Notes under the pieces: model-generated | Seen by the model: the letters and a program-made list of their open reading frames with translations, nothing else | Databases searched by the model: none | What the model was told of the DNA's origin: nothing | NCBI RefSeq assembly: GCF_000156375.1 | Contig: NZ_DS996361.1 | Coordinates: forward strand, 25,535 to 89,534 | Length of the DNA: 64,000 nucleotides | DNA from: Desulfovibrio piger ATCC 29098 | Lineage (GTDB): Bacteria; Desulfobacterota; Desulfovibrionia; Desulfovibrionales; Desulfovibrionaceae | Reading direction: 5' to 3' | Part shown: positions 63,867 through 64,000 of the stretch, in pieces | Numbering within the stretch: position 1 is the first letter of the stretch | Layout of the letters: every line of letters starts with the position of its first letter | Position numbers and translations under genes: made by a program

Positions 63867-64000
63867 ACATGGACGCCACAACGCGGCGTAGCGTGGTATG
63901 TATGCCATTCACCTGCTGCGGTCAAGTCTTTTTTGTGAGCAGGCCGTCTAGCGGCAGGGAGAGGGGAGCCAGGTGCTGTGGCAAAAAAGGACAAGCAGCC
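63867..64000. other. Window end, no gene seen
   Basis: About 130 bases upstream of the tRNA on its strand. It must hold the tRNA promoter, but no clear -35/-10 pair was identified. Confidence 0.4.

Overview
The window is GC-rich and almost fully coding, except for an AT-rich block at about 58.8-61.9 kb. It looks like part of a Desulfovibrionaceae chromosome (a sulfate-reducing deltaproteobacterium, Desulfovibrio type). The evidence is the dense use of sigma-54 activators, an anaerobe-type hybrid cluster protein beside an HcpR-like Crp/Fnr regulator, two TauE/SafE sulfur-compound permeases, a sulfotransferase, RNase J beside TolC, and a complete Tol-Pal and Pst-Pho set. The organism is inferred from gene content; no search was run.

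Layout. 0.2-4.2 kb: an MFS transporter and a PEP-synthase-like protein with an unusual C-terminus, both minus. 4.3-10.5 kb: a membrane-bound sigma-54 activator, divergent from a TauE/SafE permease and lipoprotein operon that has a consensus -24/-12 promoter. 10.8-16.4 kb: SEC-C protein, Cys-rich duplicated protein, pgi, and an NtrB/NtrC-type two-component pair. 17.0-17.1 kb: SRP RNA gene (ffs, minus) with promoter and terminator. 17.1-19.0 kb: amidohydrolase and D-2-hydroxyacid dehydrogenase. 19.2-24.4 kb: Tol-Pal cluster (tolQ-tolR-tolA-TolA_C-like-tolB-pal). 24.6-30.4 kb: PrpR-type sigma-54 activator, SLC13-type anion permease, PAPS-type sulfotransferase and a second TauE/SafE permease, the last with its own consensus sigma-54 promoter. 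30.7-38.0 kb: tolC, RNase J, hflK-hflC, a CI/LexA-like regulator whose protease residues are lost, and a MltB-like lytic transglycosylase. 38.3-43.7 kb: DUF697-like membrane protein, hcp with a CRP-type operator, an HcpR-like regulator, a flavodoxin-like protein and a Nim/PPOX-fold protein (nitrosative-stress theme). 43.7-46.3 kb: universal stress protein, hisC and cmk. 46.6-56.8 kb: pstSCA, divergent phoB-phoR-pstB-phoU, and a PiT-PhoU-like transporter, with a shared PHO-box motif at three promoters. 57.0-63.6 kb: a low-GC surface-glycan cluster (four glycosyltransferases, a pyruvyltransferase-like protein, an ABC exporter). 63.8 kb: tRNA-Ala(CGC).

Main unusual features. (1) A perfect 54-bp inverted repeat brackets the usp gene and contains the 5' coding end of hisC. 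Inverting the segment would still give hisC an in-frame start with an RBS, and would exchange which gene follows the only promoter seen, so it is a candidate phase switch. (2) The TauE/sulfotransferase/SLC13 operon under sigma-54 and PrpR-type control is a candidate undescribed sulfo-compound system. (3) The hflK leader can fold as a tidy three-way junction. (4) A CI-like regulator in the hflKC operon has lost its S24 catalytic residues. (5) The phosphate genes share GTCAC-N6-GTAAC at a constant orientation and distance.
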